A stretch of DNA of 64,000 nucleotides from JAUSFM01 sp964343705 (GTDB taxonomy: Archaea > Nanobdellota > Nanobdellia > Woesearchaeales > UBA12501). A program made the translations under genes and the position numbers. The notes below the pieces were generated by a model that searched no databases, was not told the DNA's origin, and saw nothing but the letters and a program-made list of their open reading frames with translations. Shown piece by piece: positions 41,553 to 49,366 of this stretch. The stretch covers positions 1 to 64,000 of the forward strand of contig CAYFJX010000003.1 in the NCBI GenBank assembly GCA_964343705.1, given 5' to 3'. Every line of letters begins with the position of its first letter. The stretch's first letter is position 1.

Positions 41553-41867
41553 TTCTTTAATTTCTTCTTTAATTATTTTTATGATGTCCTTAGTGCCTTG
41601 AATATCCTTGAAGAATCTACCACTAGGATAAATACATGCAACACTTCCTTCTGCATTGCAAAATCCAAGGCATTGTGCAGCAGTGCAGTAAATTTGTCCA
41701 GTAAGTCCTTGTTGCATAATCCATTGTTTGACTTCCTTGACGTGTTTTTTGGTTATGCGTGGAGCACAACTTGGCATCTCATCGCCGGAATCTTGGCAAC
41801 ACGAACGGTCATTAACACAAATAACTATGTGGATTTTAGGTGCTGGAAATCTAATCTGTTCTACCAT
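41544..41867 (-). CDS. thioredoxin-like 2Fe-2S ferredoxin-type protein
   Basis: 107 residues. The thioredoxin-like ferredoxin pattern is visible: first strand IHIVICVNDRSCCQ, then IYCTAAQCLGFCNAEGSVACIYPSG with spaced cysteines for a 2Fe-2S cluster. Such proteins carry single electrons. Extra cysteines in RSCC and MPSCAPR are notable. Partner unknown. Confidence 0.85.
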   Translation of the reverse strand: MVEQIRFPAPKIHIVICVNDRSCCQDSGDEMPSCAPRITKKHVKEVKQWIMQQGLTGQIYCTAAQCLGFCNAEGSVACIYPSGRFFKDIQGTKDIIKIIKEEIKELQ

Positions 41868-41919
41868 CTTAACAGGAAAAGACTAATACTTTATAAAAGG
41901 TGGGGTCTCTATAAACAAC

Positions 41920-42357
41920 ATGCACTTTTATCAACATCCAGATACGGTGGAAGAAGCAGTAGAAAACGAGATTGTGAAGCAAGCACTTCGTCTTGCTGCT
42001 GAAAAACATGCTAAAGATCACAAGCCAGGAGATCGCTTTCAAGTACATTTTATTGAAGATGATGGTGGCTTGTCAGATAAATTGGCTGGAGTCAGCGCAG
42101 GTAAAAAGAAACAAAAGAAATCACAGCCAGGTGTGAAGTATGATGAAGCATTTCACGTTGATAATATCAAGGGGATGGTTGGGTGTAATTGTGGATGGAA
42201 TTCAAATATTGCAGAATTCTTAAGTGAAGATGTAAAAGAAATTGAAGAGAAAAAGCAGACGTATGTGCAAGAATCATCATATAAAGTTGATGAATCATAC
42301 CTTGCTGTGCCTAATGACAGTTGGAGTTATGGTTTTGGTCCATCATCAGCATACTGA
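41920..42357 (+). CDS. hypothetical protein, 145 aa
   Basis: Soluble, charged, starting MHFYQHPDTVEEAVENEIV. A single CNC pair in VGCNCGWN is the only possible metal site. The tail is Tyr/Ser-rich. TATA-like CTTTATAAAAGG (about 41890) lies 25-30 bases before the ATG. It overlaps the small membrane protein gene tail to tail. Confidence 0.5.
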   Translation: MHFYQHPDTVEEAVENEIVKQALRLAAEKHAKDHKPGDRFQVHFIEDDGGLSDKLAGVSAGKKKQKKSQPGVKYDEAFHVDNIKGMVGCNCGWNSNIAEFLSEDVKEIEEKKQTYVQESSYKVDESYLAVPNDSWSYGFGPSSAY

Positions 42358-42548
42358 TTTTTTCTGGTAAACCCTTTTTCAAATACTTTCTGTACAGCAT
42401 TAGGTTCAATGGCTTTGTACATCTCATCAAGATCCTTTTCTATGGTGTCAGTGTGGCCGATATCTCCGCCGTTCATAACTATGATGGTGATTCCAATGAT
42501 TGCTAGTATTGCAAACATTACTACAACGCTACTTTTTTCTTCTACCAT
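42327..42548 (-). CDS. small membrane protein, 73 aa
   Basis: One N-terminal hydrophobic segment (VVVMFAILAIIGITIIVM) followed by a charged region. A GAGG ribosome site lies just before the ATG, directly downstream of the structured element at 42563-42669 if that is read on the minus strand. Function unknown. Confidence 0.55.
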   Translation of the reverse strand: MVEEKSSVVVMFAILAIIGITIIVMNGGDIGHTDTIEKDLDEMYKAIEPNAVQKVFEKGFTRKNQYADDGPKP

Positions 42549-42562
42549 TGTTCCTCTTTTTT

Positions 42563-42669
42563 AGGCATTGCTGCCTTGGAGTTGGTTAGGAAAATAACCG
42601 ATTCATGCAGGTTATTTTCCGTTTATTTCCGCGAACGGATGTGAGCGGTCATGCTCCGCTGCAATGCCT
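42563..42669. ncRNA. structured RNA element, copy B of a two-copy family
   Basis: Closing stem AGGCATTGC/GCAATGCCT (42563-42571 with 42661-42669), conserved block TGCCTTGGAGTT, an 11-bp hairpin AGGAAAATAACC/GGTTATTTTCC with a GATT...TGCA loop, a third hairpin CCGC/GCGG and conserved TGCTCCG. Compared with copy A at 825-931, stems differ in sequence but keep pairing. Plus strand: followed by a T-run. Minus strand: would be the leader of the 73-aa gene, between it and the VIT1 gene. Confidence 0.6.
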
Positions 42670-42690
42670 ATTTTTGTATGCCCTCCTTAT

Positions 42691-43482
42691 CTAAGCGAGA
42701 CCGCTTAATGCATGTCCAATGCCATACGCAACTGCAGCTGCGAGTCCTCCAATAATTAACATTTCAATTCCTGCAATTACAAAGTTTTGCTCTGTTACTC
42801 GAGTTTTTACTGCACCAAGTGAAAACAGTGCAACGCCAGTGAGCATGCAGGCAACAAGGAATTGGTTTACTGCTGCAATAATTGAAAAGTGTGCAAGTAC
42901 ATAAGTTATTAATGGGACAACACCAAAGATTGCAAATGAGAAAAAGGTTGCAAATGCGTTCTTAATGGGTGATTCAGTATCTTCAACAATGCCTAATTCT
43001 TCAAGCATCATAATATCAACAAATGTTTTTTTGTTTTTTGAAATAATCTGCACAACTTTTTTTGCATCTGCTTTTGAAAGGCCACGTTGCATGTAAATTT
43101 CTACCATCTCTTGACGTTCGCCTTCTATGTGGTTGTCTACTTCCCATTCTTCTCGTTTTCGTTCTGCTTTGTGGTATTCTTGTTCTGCTTTGGTTGAAAG
43201 GAAATCGCCAAAGGCCATTGAAATACCATCTGCAAATAGGTTTGCAAAGCCAAGAATAAGGAGGATTCCAGTCGAGAGTTTTGCCCCTGCAACCCCAGAA
43301 ACAACTGCGAAAGTCGTGATTATCCCATCAAGACCACCATACACCACGCTTTTGATGTACTTGCCGCCAAAATGCTTTTCAGCATGGCCATGGCCACCAT
43401 GGCTGTGAGCAGCAATAGTTGCCTTCACATCCTTGTTTTTGTATGCATCTTTTGCCTTCTCAATGCTTCTAGTTAGTGACAT
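42691..43482 (-). CDS. VIT1/CCC1-family metal transporter
   Basis: 263 residues, about five membrane segments. SVVYGGLDGIITTFAVVSGVAGA and ADGISMAFGDFLSTKAEQEY are family signatures (Asp in the first helix, GD.L in the second). A cytosolic insertion with many Glu (REEWEVDNHIEGERQEMVE) is the metal-collecting domain. It probably moves Fe2+ or Mn2+ out of the cytosol. The N-terminal His-rich HSHGGHGHAEKHFGG may bind metal. The Fur homologue at the window start is a possible regulator, without proof. Confidence 0.92.
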   Translation of the reverse strand: MSLTRSIEKAKDAYKNKDVKATIAAHSHGGHGHAEKHFGGKYIKSVVYGGLDGIITTFAVVSGVAGAKLSTGILLILGFANLFADGISMAFGDFLSTKAEQEYHKAERKREEWEVDNHIEGERQEMVEIYMQRGLSKADAKKVVQIISKNKKTFVDIMMLEELGIVEDTESPIKNAFATFFSFAIFGVVPLITYVLAHFSIIAAVNQFLVACMLTGVALFSLGAVKTRVTEQNFVIAGIEMLIIGGLAAAVAYGIGHALSGLA

Positions 43483-43563
43483 GTGGGGAATTAGGCGTGT
43501 TTATTTTATAAAGTTGTTGAAAAATGGCTATCTTATTCTGAGATAATTAAAATAAGGAAAACT

Positions 43564-43595
43564 TTATATATAACAAAGTTATACTATTAGTTATA
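43564..43595 (+). promoter_or_regulatory. vapBC promoter with TATAAC/GTTATA operator
   Basis: The TATA box (TTTATATA, about 43563-43570) runs into a 6-3-6 palindrome, TATAAC (43569-43574) and GTTATA (43578-43583). A further half-site, GTTATA, is at 43590-43595, just before the ATG. This fits autorepression by the AbrB-like antitoxin. Confidence 0.55.
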
Positions 43596-43596
43596 T

Positions 43597-43818
43597 ATGG
43601 AAACTATAACTAAAACAAGGAAAATTGGAGGTTCTTTGGTAGTTACTATACCTCGGGCAATTGTAGAAGAACAAGGGCTTACAGAAAACCAGGCAGTTAA
43701 AATTAATGTTCAAAAATTAAAAAAAAATGGATTTGGAATGTTCCCTCAACTAGGGGAATTCACAAAAGAAGATAGGATTAAATTTAGGACTGAAAAAGAT
43801 GGATCATTATATGATTGA
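43597..43818 (+). CDS. vapB: AbrB-family antitoxin (VapB-like)
   Basis: 73 residues. The swapped-hairpin DNA-binding motif is TKTRKIGGSLVVTIPRAIVEEQGL, followed by a toxin-contacting tail. It overlaps the PIN toxin gene by 20 bases. The operator-like repeats over its start suggest autoregulation. Confidence 0.85.
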   Translation: METITKTRKIGGSLVVTIPRAIVEEQGLTENQAVKINVQKLKKNGFGMFPQLGEFTKEDRIKFRTEKDGSLYD

Positions 43819-44188
43819 TACTTCTGCATGGGTGGAGTACTTTAAAGGTGGGAAATTAGGTGGTAAGGTAAAAGCTATTGTGGATGATAAAAATGCAAAA
43901 GTATCAACTAATGTGCTTTGTGTGGCGGAACTTGTTAATTATTTCAAAAAAAGGGGTCTTGATTTCACGGAAGCTAAAAAAATACTCAGGTCTTTATCCA
44001 TATTCTATACGCCAAGTTTTGAGTTTTGCGTAAGGGTTGGTGAGTTATATTCTCATCTGAGAAAACAAAAGAAAAAGATTAGTTTTATTGATACTTTTAT
44101 TCTTCTTACTGCTAGAGAAACAGGGGCAAAGGTATTGACAAAAGATACTGATTTTGCTGGTTTGAAGGATGTCTGCTTGTTAAAATAG
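43799..44188 (+). CDS. vapC: PIN-domain toxin (VapC)
   Basis: 129 residues. Acidic active-site residues: Asp7 in MIDTSAWVEYF, Glu in VAELVNYF, Asp in SFIDTFILLTA and Asp in LTKDTDFAGL. All four are present. It would cleave tRNA or rRNA and is controlled by the overlapping VapB. An internal ATG four codons in is a possible alternative start. Confidence 0.88.
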   Translation: MDHYMIDTSAWVEYFKGGKLGGKVKAIVDDKNAKVSTNVLCVAELVNYFKKRGLDFTEAKKILRSLSIFYTPSFEFCVRVGELYSHLRKQKKKISFIDTFILLTARETGAKVLTKDTDFAGLKDVCLLK

Positions 44189-44226
44189 TTGCTTTCTTCA
44201 ACTTTTTTTGTTGAGAAAAAGAAAAA

Positions 44227-44862
44227 TTATTTTATCTGCCAGGCATGTGCAAAAGGAAATGGATGTATATCTGATGGATAGTACTGGTCTGGCAACACCA
44301 TATTAGTATATGGTTCTGTCATAAGTTTTTCTAACAGTGGCTCGTCAAAGCCAGGTTTAACAGTAAGTCCACGCTCAGCACATCTTTCGACGATCTTAGG
44401 TGAAACATGGTTTACACTTCTGTCTAATTCAATGACAAAAGAGCTGTCGTTTGTTGGTGTAGCGCCAAATGAGTAATGATCTATATAGGTTGAAGGGTCA
44501 TACTTGGCTGTTTCTCCTGTGTGTGGACAGGTAAATAGAGCATCATCTCCTGATACAAACGTTCCATTACACCCAGCTCTATACACATGTTTTTCTAATA
44601 CTTCAGGACCTTTAAGAAACAACCCCAATGATGGTTTATACAGTGGGTTTGCCTCTCTTGTACGAAACCAGAAACCATCTATTGTTCCCATAACAATGTA
44701 CACTTCAGAAACATCGTCTAGAGCACAGACTGCATTAGTAGTAGCTACAAATTCCTCATCAGACACTTTCATGTCTTTTTTGTTCTGAAGAATTTCTTTT
44801 ATTGTGGGATTAACATCTGCTAGGTATGCCAGTACTGCTTTTCCATGTTCTGCTATTTTCAT
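44227..44862 (-). CDS. hypothetical protein, 211 aa
   Basis: Unrecognised; starts MKIAEHGKAVLAYLADVNP. VYIVMGTIDGFWFRTREANP and CPHTGETAKYDPSTYIDHY are the notable stretches, with a few scattered Cys. It is 14 bases after the 304-aa gene on the same strand and probably co-transcribed. Confidence 0.5.
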   Translation of the reverse strand: MKIAEHGKAVLAYLADVNPTIKEILQNKKDMKVSDEEFVATTNAVCALDDVSEVYIVMGTIDGFWFRTREANPLYKPSLGLFLKGPEVLEKHVYRAGCNGTFVSGDDALFTCPHTGETAKYDPSTYIDHYSFGATPTNDSSFVIELDRSVNHVSPKIVERCAERGLTVKPGFDEPLLEKLMTEPYTNMVLPDQYYPSDIHPFPFAHAWQIK

Positions 44863-44876
44863 TCTCTCTCACCTTT

Positions 44877-45791
44877 TCAGTAAAACGTGTTCTCAAATGT
44901 AACACGTCTTTCTTTTGTTTGTGGCAGCTTTCCAGCTATTGCTTGGAAAATTGCTTGTGCTTTTACTATTGCATCTCTATGTTTTGCATCGTACAATTGT
45001 GTGATTTTTTCATAGCCTTCAGTAGCTACTTTTTCAAAGAGTGCAAGCATGATTCCTCTGCATACAGGAACTCCACGTCTATTTACAACTCTGTAGGTTG
45101 GGTAGTTGAATGCATGTCCTGTTCGTTCAGCTCGTTCAGTAAGTGTTTCCTCGTCCATGGCAAGTTCCATCTCCAAATCTTCTGGCAAGGGAACTATGTA
45201 GGTACTTTTACCTTCTTGGTAAAACCCTGGAAGATGTCTCCATGATCCTTGGCCTCTTCCTGCTCTCTTTCTAACTCTATGTGCAACTCTGTTTCTTAAG
45301 CTCCTTTCAGAGTACACTGTAACATCTGCAGGATCTAGTCCATACAATTGTATTCTATCCTCAATTAGTTCAGGTACAATTTTTTCCCTTACAATTCTTT
45401 GAAGTTCTTCACGTATTCCTACGTATTCGGGGTTTTTTGTATCTATGTCAACTCTTGTTAAAACTTCAGCAATCTCTGGCGCTTCCTCTCGTAATATTGC
45501 AGCCATTTTTTCATAAGCAGCTGTATCAATAACTGACAAAATTTCGTCTTCTTTTGGCAGTTGTGCCATAACACATGCAGTTTCACAATCAACAATTCTG
45601 TCTAAGTAGGTGTCTCTAACTCCTGCAATACCCCCTTTTAGGTAGGCTCCAATTTTTTCAGCTACACCTACATCTCCAACTAAGATCCCCAGCTCTCCTT
45701 CTAGTTTGACTGCGTCTTCTATTGTCCTTTTTTGCTTGTCAGTTACATTCTCTCCAATGTCAAAGTGACCTGCAAGTATGATATGTTTCAT
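44877..45791 (-). CDS. hypothetical protein, 304 aa
   Basis: Starts MKHIILAGHFDIGENVTDKQK. The N-terminal 45 residues look like a Rossmann-type half (strand, then LEGELGILVGDVGVAEKIG). A basic patch, RNRVAHRVRKRAGRGQG, lies in the centre. No family recognised. Preceded by a 35-aa membrane peptide gene 12 bases upstream. Confidence 0.5.
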   Translation of the reverse strand: MKHIILAGHFDIGENVTDKQKRTIEDAVKLEGELGILVGDVGVAEKIGAYLKGGIAGVRDTYLDRIVDCETACVMAQLPKEDEILSVIDTAAYEKMAAILREEAPEIAEVLTRVDIDTKNPEYVGIREELQRIVREKIVPELIEDRIQLYGLDPADVTVYSERSLRNRVAHRVRKRAGRGQGSWRHLPGFYQEGKSTYIVPLPEDLEMELAMDEETLTERAERTGHAFNYPTYRVVNRRGVPVCRGIMLALFEKVATEGYEKITQLYDAKHRDAIVKAQAIFQAIAGKLPQTKERRVTFENTFY

Positions 45792-45803
45792 GCTATGCCT
45801 CTT

Positions 45804-45911
45804 CTAAAGTATGAAAATAAGAAGAACGATCCCAGCAATAAGCAACATTTGAATGGGTAGTCCTCTTTTTTCCATGTCTCTTTCAGCTCTGTAATTGTAT
45901 GCTGTTGTCAT
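45804..45911 (-). CDS. tiny membrane protein, 35 aa
   Basis: MTTAYNYRAERDMEKRGLPI followed by a single C-terminal hydrophobic helix MLLIAGIVLLIFIL. A GAGGTG ribosome site lies six bases before the ATG. It leads the operon with the 304- and 211-aa genes. Tail-anchored topology is predicted. Confidence 0.5.
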   Translation of the reverse strand: MTTAYNYRAERDMEKRGLPIQMLLIAGIVLLIFIL

Positions 45912-46041
45912 CTCAAACACCTCTTTTTTGATCTATATTTCTAATTAGATAGTAGTAACTTATTATAATATGATAAACTTTTTAGCTATTTTTTTGCATA
46001 TTCGCAATATTTATATAGAAAAAGGCATTAAAATACTAAAA

Positions 46042-47037
46042 ATGGTTAAAATCCCCAAGCTAGATTTAAAGGATAAGCGTATAATCGCTGCGTTGGACAT
46101 GGATGCGAGAATGCCAATAACTGAGCTAGCACGCCATGTACAGCTCTCACGACAGACAGTTGAGTATCGTATACGTCGCATGCAGGAACATGGTGTGATA
46201 TATCGTGCAGTTGGGGTATTTGACAGTGTAGTTGTTGGCTTTAAATGGTACAGGGTTGCATTTCGTCTCCTGGATATTACACAAGAGAAAAAAGATGCAT
46301 TGCTGCAGTACCTTTCGCATCACAAACACATTCTCTGGCTTGGGGAAGGTGGTGGTAATTGGGATCTTGTTATGAACTTTGTCTGTGAAGATACCTTTGC
46401 CTTCAATAAAATCTTTGAGGATATTATTTCAAAATACGGTGCTGCTATACTTGATTATGAAGTTCTTATCTACGTTGATGTGGGCGATCAGGAGCGATCG
46501 TATATTCTTCCTCGGCAAAACATTGCAAACCGTAAGGAATTTTTCCATGAAATGAAACAAAATCATCATGTTGTTCTTGATAAGCTAGATAAGGGAATTA
46601 TCAAAGTGCTTGCAAAAAACGCGTGGGTAAGTAATCTTGAACTGGGAAAACAACTCAAGTGCTCAGCAAACACAGTGAAAAAGAGGATACAGAACTTGCG
46701 AAAAAAGAAGATATTGCTTGGCTTCCGGCTTTTTGTTCATGTTACTGCAATGGGCTATCAATGTCACATGCTTTTTCTTGGTATTAAACGATTGGATCTT
46801 GAACAAGAAAAAAAACTGCTTTCGTACTTGCGCACCATCCCTAACATCACTTTTATTGTAAAGCATGTTGGTAGGTGGCGTATTGGTATGGAAATAGAAA
46901 CTAAGACAGCAGAGGAATTTCAGAAAATATTTGTTGATATTCGGGGAAAATTTAATGACATAATCTCAGATTTTGAATCATTTCCTCTCTTTAAAGATCA
47001 TGCGTTTAATTATTTCCCTGAAGGTTGTTTGGAATAG
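46042..47037 (+). CDS. double Lrp/AsnC-family transcriptional regulator
   Basis: 331 residues made of two complete Lrp units in tandem. Each has a helix-turn-helix (ITELARHVQLSRQTVEYRIRR and NLELGKQLKCSANTVKKRI) and a RAM-type ligand or oligomer domain (the second with IGMEIETKTAEEF). Most Lrp proteins have one unit, so this works as an intramolecular dimer. The ATG at 46042 is about 28 bases from TATA-like ATTTATATAG and is preferred to 45970. Confidence 0.85.
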   Translation: MVKIPKLDLKDKRIIAALDMDARMPITELARHVQLSRQTVEYRIRRMQEHGVIYRAVGVFDSVVVGFKWYRVAFRLLDITQEKKDALLQYLSHHKHILWLGEGGGNWDLVMNFVCEDTFAFNKIFEDIISKYGAAILDYEVLIYVDVGDQERSYILPRQNIANRKEFFHEMKQNHHVVLDKLDKGIIKVLAKNAWVSNLELGKQLKCSANTVKKRIQNLRKKKILLGFRLFVHVTAMGYQCHMLFLGIKRLDLEQEKKLLSYLRTIPNITFIVKHVGRWRIGMEIETKTAEEFQKIFVDIRGKFNDIISDFESFPLFKDHAFNYFPEGCLE

Positions 47038-47099
47038 AGTGATTTGTGTAGTACCACTTACTATAAAGTTTTATAAAAAAAATAATCTTATTCTTTCAC

Positions 47100-47861
47100 A
47101 TGCGTAAACTACTTGCTTCTTTAGCTACAACACTGGTACTCTCTTGTGCTAGTCAGCCAAAAGTATCACAAAAGCTTACTGAGTTCCAGTCATTTGAATC
47201 TAAACGGGCATTCTTTGTTGCACTAGATGAAACAATGCAATCATTAGTTGATGATCCTTCTGAGCATGAAAATTATAGGGGGAACTGGTTTTCTCTAGGG
47301 GTTGTGCAAAAGTATGTTCTTGGCTTGGTTGAGAAAGGGGTGGTACTTGCAGAACTTGAAGATTCACATCCTCAACAAACGTATTTTGCGACTTCAGATT
47401 TTTGGAATAAATTCTCTATATACTTAGTTAAACCTGGTGCAGAAGTAGGAGAACATTATGTTTCTGTGTCTGCTGATGCACATGAGGTAGCGGAACGGGA
47501 ATGCCGTTATAGGGGTCTTAAAGCTGTTGGAGATGAAACTATTCAAACTGAAAAGTGTCTTGTCCTTGCAGATATTGTGGAAAAACCTGAGGATCTTTGC
47601 AGGGTATATGGGGTGATGCTTGGCAGAGAAGCAATCTCTCCTGGTTTTTCTCCTTACCAAAAATCTCACTTATGGCCGTACATACGTATTGCACAGCATT
47701 GTGTGAACCTGGATGATGTTAAGAAGCATGGAGAGGGATGGGCTGAAGTATTACAAGGGAAACCCCATGCAAAACAAATGCATGGTTTATACCAAAAAAT
47801 TTCAAAGAGCGTGGATGGTTATAGGGAGTACTTGGAAGAATATGCTGGAGTTATTGATTGA
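47100..47861 (+). CDS. hypothetical lipoprotein, 253 aa
   Basis: Signal peptide with lipobox ending Cys16 (LVLSC). The mature part has FESKRAFFVALDETMQ and five further Cys. No family recognised; surface-exposed location is predicted. A TATA-like box (AGTTTTATAAAA) precedes the ATG by about 27 bases. Confidence 0.55.
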   Translation: MRKLLASLATTLVLSCASQPKVSQKLTEFQSFESKRAFFVALDETMQSLVDDPSEHENYRGNWFSLGVVQKYVLGLVEKGVVLAELEDSHPQQTYFATSDFWNKFSIYLVKPGAEVGEHYVSVSADAHEVAERECRYRGLKAVGDETIQTEKCLVLADIVEKPEDLCRVYGVMLGREAISPGFSPYQKSHLWPYIRIAQHCVNLDDVKKHGEGWAEVLQGKPHAKQMHGLYQKISKSVDGYREYLEEYAGVID

Positions 47862-47944
47862 TACAGCCTTGCTACGCCATAATTCGTCACTCTGTAGTTA
47901 CCACAAAAACGAAAGTTTTATATAGTTCTATGCCTTCCCCTTTT

Positions 47945-48072
47945 TTTATGGAATGTAAAATCGATAAGAGAATTAGTACAAGTCGAATTTCTTTAGTTGG
48001 ATCACTCTTATCGGGCCAGAGTAAACAATATACTGCGTAAGCTACGCAGTTCGTTGTTTGATGTTTTTTTTT
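47945..48072 (+). ncRNA. candidate small RNA with two stems and a poly-T end
   Basis: A clear TATA box (TTTTATATAG, 47916-47925) predicts a start near 47945, where no reading frame follows. Perfect stem CGATAAGAG (47962-47970) with CTCTTATCG (48005-48013) encloses 34 bases. A second hairpin ACTGCGTA/TACGCAGT (48032-48050) sits inside AACAA/TTGTT, and an eight-T run ends the unit. It is not a recognised class; an H/ACA-type guide RNA is one option because AAACA follows the first stem. Confidence 0.5.
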
Positions 48073-48219
48073 AGCTTAGTTCAAAGATATATTTTGACTT
48101 CATAAGCTATTTTTGCAGCCCTATTTCAGCATTAACAATGAACTGCAGGCAGCGCTCTATCAAAATGTGATACAAATGACAATAACCTATAATCCATTGG
48201 AGGAAGAAAGGAGAATAAG

Positions 48220-48448
48220 GGAAGACCTTGTCGAAAGGTCAGATCAAGCTAGTCCCTTTTCTCTGTATGAAGACTTTGTGTAAAATGACAAAAAGTGGCA
48301 TACTCGTTTCTCTGAGTATACTCCGCAACTGCGTTGCGGAGAGTGAGCCTCCCCAGTTTAGCAGAACTGGTCGACTGGCCCACCCCGACCTGATTGTGTG
48401 TTCGCACAATTATTGGTTAGGTAATCTGGGGGAACGAGGTTGTGCCGT
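48220..48448 (+). ncRNA. structured leader RNA upstream of an SD-led operon
   Basis: Five perfect hairpins in about 190 bases: GACCTT/AAGGTC (48223-48240), ATACTC/GAGTAT (48300-48319), CTCCGCAAC/GTTGCGGAG (48321-48341), CCAGTT/AACTGG (48353-48370) and ATTGTG/CACAAT (48393-48410). GGCA (48297) can pair with TGCC (48443) to close a multi-branch fold. A TATA-like CCTATAATCC (48187) lies 25-30 bases upstream. It ends about 40 bases before the first SD-led gene, so a cis-acting leader is one reading; an independent RNA is another. RNase P RNA and SRP RNA signatures were not found. Confidence 0.5.
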
Positions 48449-48489
48449 CGATATGAAAACATACAACAAAAAACATGGAGGAGAAGAAA

Positions 48490-48603
48490 ATGATGGAAGC
48501 AATGGACATGGAGGACATGATTGAACCAATTGATGAGGATGTAATTCCTGAAAGCATTTGGTTAGTTGCAGATCCGCGAGAGGATTTACCTAGGTGTGGT
48601 TAA
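48490..48603 (+). CDS. tiny acidic protein, 37 aa
   Basis: MMEAMDMEDMIEPIDEDVIP then SIWLVADPREDLPRCG. Placed here because GGAGGAG lies seven bases before the ATG at 48490 (an ATG at 48475 is inside that site's upstream edge). Strong ribosome sites are unusual in this window. First gene of a three-gene operon. Confidence 0.45.
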   Translation: MMEAMDMEDMIEPIDEDVIPESIWLVADPREDLPRCG

Positions 48604-48605
48604 CA

Positions 48606-48932
48606 ATGGATGAAGAAAAACTCGTGCTTGTGATTACTGATGAGATTACAGGCACAGTGGGAATAATGAAAAATTCAGATTATGGTATGTATGAAGATGG
48701 CATTATCATGATCAACATACAAGAACTTGCTAGTGACTACGCTAAAGAAGACGAGTTTATAGAAATTTTCAGTGTCACTGTACTTCATGAATTCCTGCAC
48801 AAAATAATGGATGGTCTAGTTCCAGACGAGTTTTTGTTTGGTGAAGAAAAAACAATCAGAATGATTTGTGGCGAAGACTGGGATGAGGAGATAGAAGCAT
48901 TTTATCGAAACGAAGCAGCTGTAGCTGCTTAA
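48606..48932 (+). CDS. small putative zinc metallopeptidase-like protein, 108 aa
   Basis: The motif VTVLHEFLHKIMD is HExxH, as in gluzincin-type proteases, within a helix after a strand (GIIMINIQELAS). This minimal layout recalls the short minigluzincin or ImmA-like domains. The third ligand may be a later Glu. The ATG at 48606 follows the preceding stop by two bases and is preferred to a GTG at 48594. Overall acidic. Confidence 0.6.
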   Translation: MDEEKLVLVITDEITGTVGIMKNSDYGMYEDGIIMINIQELASDYAKEDEFIEIFSVTVLHEFLHKIMDGLVPDEFLFGEEKTIRMICGEDWDEEIEAFYRNEAAVAA

Positions 48933-48962
48933 CAAAAACAATAACATGGAGATGATGAAACA

Positions 48963-49316
48963 ATGGTAACTATAGATTTGTATGGCAGAAAAGTAGATGT
49001 TGAGGAACAAGAAACATATATGCCTCAGCCAGGAGAATTTGTAGGTGGTGGATGTGGGACAGTGACAGACAGTTTTTACGAGATTGGTGTGTTTGATTAT
49101 CTTGGTCGAATTCAAGAACTAACATCTGAAATGCCTCATGAAGAGTTTGTTGCAACTAACAAGGATCTTTTGAAAGTGTTGCACACAGGAATTGGCATAA
49201 GAAAACTTGCATTAGACTTTGGTCGACTTGAAGACACCACTAGGGAAGACGATGTTGTGGCCAAACTGGAACGTACAGCAACACTTGTGGGGAGAGTCAT
49301 TACTGCAGTTGAATAA
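48963..49316 (+). CDS. hypothetical protein, 117 aa
   Basis: Starts MVTIDLYGRKVDVEEQETY; a Gly/Cys turn GEFVGGGCGTVTDSF, then helices. A GGAGATGATG ribosome site precedes it, like its operon neighbours. Function unknown; followed by a T-rich stretch that may terminate transcription. Confidence 0.5.
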   Translation: MVTIDLYGRKVDVEEQETYMPQPGEFVGGGCGTVTDSFYEIGVFDYLGRIQELTSEMPHEEFVATNKDLLKVLHTGIGIRKLALDFGRLEDTTREDDVVAKLERTATLVGRVITAVE

Positions 49317-49366
49317 TTTTTTTTACTTTTACATTAATAAGAACAGATGACAGAAACAACCAATTC

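Noticed and set aside
48220..48448. RNase P RNA or SRP RNA
   Set aside because: The conserved P4 (GGAAAGUCC, ACAGAA) and SRP helix 8 (AGCAGC loop) signatures were looked for and not found.
48228..48524. 98-aa plus-strand open frame
   Set aside because: It translates the series of perfect hairpins, has no plausible protein composition, and ends inside the SD-led 37-aa gene in another frame.
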